NCBI GenBank assembly: GCA_038325765.1
Contig: JBBQJI010000003.1
Coordinates: 1-64,000 of the forward strand
Reading direction: 5' to 3'
Length of the DNA stretch: 64,000 nt
From: Xiheibacterium sp038325765
Lineage (GTDB): Bacteria; Myxococcota_A; Polyangia; Nannocystales; Nannocystaceae
The position numbers and the translations under genes were made by a program. The notes below the pieces were generated by a model. That model had not been told where the DNA came from. It saw only the letters and a list, made by a program, of their open reading frames with translations, and ran no database searches. Positions 61,733-64,000 of this stretch are shown piece after piece (position 1 is the first letter of the stretch; each line of letters opens with the position of its first letter).

Positions 61733-61738
61733 TACCAT
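61733..61738 (+). promoter_or_regulatory. TAnnnT -10 element (TACCAT)
   Basis: The hexamer lies 14 bases before the ATG at 61753, the longest such gap accepted in the series. Confidence 0.3.
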
Positions 61739-61752
61739 CCGGGCCGCGCGCC

Positions 61753-63768
61753 ATGCCGATCTCCGCACTCCACCGTCCCCGTCGCACCTCGCTCGCCCTC
61801 GTCGCCGCCCTCGCCCTCGGCGTGGCCGCGGGCGGTTGCATCGAGGAGCGACCGCGTCGCGGCCGGCGCGAGGCTGCCGAGGCCGCCCCCGCGCCCGCGC
61901 CCGTCGTCGATCCCGGCGCCGTCGACGGATCGTTCGATCGCCTCGTCGAAGGCGATCGGGTCGTGGTCCCGGTCGGCTCCGACGATGCATCCGAGGGCGC
62001 AGCCCTGCCGCTGGTGACGATCGTCGAGTTCAGCGACTTCGAGTGCCCGTTCTGCGGCCGCCTGGCGGCGAACCTGGCCCAGATCGTGCTGCGCTACCCC
62101 GAGGACGTCCGCCTGGTGTTCAAGCAGTTCCCGCTGCCGATGCATGCCAACGCCGAGCCGGCTGCACGGGCCGCCGTCGCGGCCGGGGCCCAAGGCAAGT
62201 TCTGGGAGATGCACGACGCGCTGTTCGCCGATCGCACCAAGCTCGCCGAGCCGGCGCTGATGACCCACGCCAAGGATCTCGGCCTCGACATGACGCGCTT
62301 CGCCGCCGACTTTGCGGCCCCCGCCACCTTGGCCAAGGTCCGCGCCGAGGCCAACGAGGGCCGCGTGATCGAGGTCGCATCGACGCCGACTTTCTTCGTC
62401 AACGGGCGCAAGATCACCGGCGCCAAGGACATCGAGGCCCTCGCGCAGATCGTCGAGGAGGAGCGCGCGGCGGCGCAGAAGCTGCTCGACGCCGGCGCCG
62501 AGCGGGCGTCGCTGTACGCCCACTTCATGCACGCCGCGAAGCCCGGCGCGGGTACGCCGGCGGCCGTCGATCCCAACTTCCGCCGCGGCGAGGCCAGCAA
62601 GGCCGCCAACTATGCGATCGGCGTGGGCCCGGCACGGCCGACCCGCGGGCCGGCCGACGCGCGCGTCACCGTCGTCGCGTACACCGACTACGGCTGTGCC
62701 GGCTGCGCCGCCGGCAACGCGAACCTCGCTGGCGTCATGAAGGCCCACCCCGAGGTGCGGTTCTCGCTGCGCTTCGCCCCGGCGACCGATGGCGCCGAGC
62801 CGGCGGCCAAGGCGGTGTTGGCCGCGGGGCTGCAGGGCAAGCTGTGGGAGGCGCACGAGGCCCTCGTTGGCGCCGGTGATCGCATCGACGACGCGGCGCT
62901 CGCCCGCATCGCCGACAGCCCGGGCCTGGATGGCCCCCGACTCGATCGCGATCTCGCGACGCCGCGCCCCGCCGCGCTGCTCGCCGAGGATCTCGCGGTC
63001 GTCGACACCGTCCGCGGCACCGCCGTCGCGCCGCTGTTCTTCGTCAACGGCCGCTTCCTCGAGGGCACGGCGACGTCGGCAGAGATCGACGCGCTCATCG
63101 CCGAGGAGTCGCAGAAGGCCGAGGCGTTCATGGCCACGGAATCGGTCGCCGCCGCCGACAGCTTCGAGGCCATGCGAAAGACGTGGCGCGGCTTCGCGAA
63201 GATCGAGGAGGTGCCCAAGACCGCCCCGGCGCCCGACCAAGCCGGTGCTCCGACCGGCATCGCCGTCCGCGGCGACGCCAAGACTGCCGAGGTCACGATC
63301 ATCGCGTGTACCGACTTCGACTGCCCGGCATGCGCGAAGGGAGCGAAGCTGCTCGGCGAGGTGATGGAGACCTACGGCGACGCCGTCGCCCTGGAGTACC
63401 GCCACCTCCTGCCCCCCGGGCAGGACGGCGGCGAGCGGGCCCACCTCGCGGCCCTCGCCGCCGCCAAGCAGGGCAAGTTCTGGGAGATGCACGACGCGCT
63501 ATACCGCAGCCGCTCGGCCCGCACCGATGCCGCCCTCGAGACGCTCGCCGCCGGCATCGGCCTCGACGTCGCGCGCTGGAACACCGACCGCGCCGACGCG
63601 GCGCTGCGCCCCCGACTCGTCGCCGACACCACCGACTGCGCCGAGCTCGGCATGAGCGTGCTGCCCTCGTGGAAGATCGGCACCGCGATCATCCAGGGCT
63701 CGCAGCCCAAGGCCCGGTTCGTCGCGGCGATCGACGCGGCGCGCGGCGGTCGGGCCGGCACGAAGTGA
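61753..63768 (+). CDS. Triple DsbA-like thioredoxin-fold lipoprotein
   Basis: This 671-residue lipoprotein (lipobox AAGGC, Cys29) has three tandem DsbA/thioredoxin-fold domains. Domain 1 (about 85-260) has CPFC at 98-101 and cis-Pro loop STPTFFVNG. Domain 2 (about 300-460) has CAGC at 315-318 and VAPLFFVNG. Domain 3 (about 510-665) has CPAC at 524-527 and VLPSWKIG. All three CxxC pairs are present, so each domain could be redox-active. Single-domain DsbA is ~190 residues, so this is a fused trio anchored to a membrane. It follows the M16-like pair after 58 bases with a weak TACCAT element. Confidence 0.85.
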   Translation: MPISALHRPRRTSLALVAALALGVAAGGCIEERPRRGRREAAEAAPAPAPVVDPGAVDGSFDRLVEGDRVVVPVGSDDASEGAALPLVTIVEFSDFECPFCGRLAANLAQIVLRYPEDVRLVFKQFPLPMHANAEPAARAAVAAGAQGKFWEMHDALFADRTKLAEPALMTHAKDLGLDMTRFAADFAAPATLAKVRAEANEGRVIEVASTPTFFVNGRKITGAKDIEALAQIVEEERAAAQKLLDAGAERASLYAHFMHAAKPGAGTPAAVDPNFRRGEASKAANYAIGVGPARPTRGPADARVTVVAYTDYGCAGCAAGNANLAGVMKAHPEVRFSLRFAPATDGAEPAAKAVLAAGLQGKLWEAHEALVGAGDRIDDAALARIADSPGLDGPRLDRDLATPRPAALLAEDLAVVDTVRGTAVAPLFFVNGRFLEGTATSAEIDALIAEESQKAEAFMATESVAAADSFEAMRKTWRGFAKIEEVPKTAPAPDQAGAPTGIAVRGDAKTAEVTIIACTDFDCPACAKGAKLLGEVMETYGDAVALEYRHLLPPGQDGGERAHLAALAAAKQGKFWEMHDALYRSRSARTDAALETLAAGIGLDVARWNTDRADAALRPRLVADTTDCAELGMSVLPSWKIGTAIIQGSQPKARFVAAIDAARGGRAGTK

Positions 63769-63840
63769 TCGGACGCCGCTGCCTCCCCGACGCGGCGCGC
63801 GGCGGTCGGGCCGGCACGAAGTGATCGGACGCCGCTGCCT
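63732..63840 (+). repeat. Tandem duplication across the stop codon of the triple-DsbA gene
   Basis: A 53-base stretch (63732-63784) recurs exactly at 63788-63840, a period of 56. It includes the last codons and stop of the gene, so a second, silent copy of the C-terminal coding end lies behind it. The identity suggests a recent event. Confidence 0.95.
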
Positions 63841-63861
63841 GTCCGGCGCGGCGCCGAATCC

Positions 63862-64000
63862 TCAGACCGAACCGGCGGCGCGCACGATCGCGAGTTCGTC
63901 CTCGACGCTGCGCCCGGCGATCCGTCGGCGCACCACCACCGCGCAGCAGCCCGCGCCCACGAGCAGCGCGGCGGCGGTTACGCCAGGCGTCGGGGCCGGG
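63862..64000 (-). CDS. C-terminal end of a predicted membrane protein (partial)
   Basis: The last 45 residues are visible. A Pro-rich end leads to one hydrophobic helix (GVTAAALLVGAGCCAVVV) followed by a basic RRR and the terminal sequence GRSVEDELAIVRAAGSV. The gene runs off the window on the minus strand. A single C-terminal membrane anchor is all that can be said; the reading frame is open across the whole 139 bases. Confidence 0.55.
   Translation of the reverse strand, partial: PAPTPGVTAAALLVGAGCCAVVVRRRIAGRSVEDELAIVRAAGSV

Overview
This window is a very GC-rich, densely packed chromosomal segment from a Gram-negative bacterium. It most resembles a Myxococcota (deltaproteobacterial) genome, probably near the Nannocystineae. 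The supporting features are a predatory-type kinase with the HRDISPPN loop, a MYXO-CTERM-like C-terminus, many lipoproteins with Ser/Thr/Asp- or Ala/Pro-rich linkers behind the lipobox, type IV pilus genes next to sigma-54-type promoters, and scattered single-copy housekeeping genes. The taxonomic call is an inference. I saw no tRNA, rRNA, insertion sequence, CRISPR array or prophage.

Layout. 0-4.8 kb: ddl, trpS, an acetyltransferase and two lipoproteins. 4.8-7.2 kb (minus strand): an ECF sigma factor, a one-helix membrane protein, a TPR-like membrane protein and a Cys-rich lipoprotein. 7.3-14.1 kb: an RsuA-type pseudouridine synthase, a lipoprotein, an S9 peptidase coupled to a radical-SAM activase, a STAS-like protein, an AttH/CrtC-like protein and an EVE-domain protein. 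14.2-20.4 kb: sulfite/nitrite reductase with a partner protein, adenosine deaminase, NhaC, a membrane protein. 20.6-24.9 kb: clpB, a PASTA protein, DedA. 24.9-34.5 kb (minus strand): minor pilin cluster fimT-pilV-pilW-pilX, then an HAD-IG 5'-nucleotidase, then pilY1. 34.8-37.2 kb: a Crp/Fnr regulator, an NSS transporter and a 30-residue MetS-like partner. 37.5-41.5 kb: uvrA and pdxA. 41.7-52.6 kb: a DUF3108 protein, a Ser/Thr kinase, a degenerate receiver-GGDEF protein, gamma carbonic anhydrase, 5-oxoprolinase, lgt, a lipoprotein and a MYXO-CTERM protein. 52.6-64 kb: ROK kinase, repeat-rich lipoprotein, glpX, thioesterase, hom, enolase, two degenerate M16 proteins, a triple-DsbA lipoprotein and the tail of a membrane protein.

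Three signals stand out. First, at least 18 genes on both strands have a TAnnnT hexamer only 5-14 bases before the start codon and no evident Shine-Dalgarno sequence, which suggests widespread leaderless or near-leaderless transcription. Genes lying further from a promoter (clpB, pilY1, the 50.5 kb lipoprotein) do have clear Shine-Dalgarno sequences. Second, two nearly ideal sigma-54 (-24/-12) elements precede exactly the two parts of the pilus cluster. Third, an 80-85 base intergenic element with two stacked hairpins occurs at both ends of the window (6-85 and 54494-54578), with base changes that keep the second hairpin paired. Simple tandem repeats are also unusually common, both in coding N-termini and next to a promoter.
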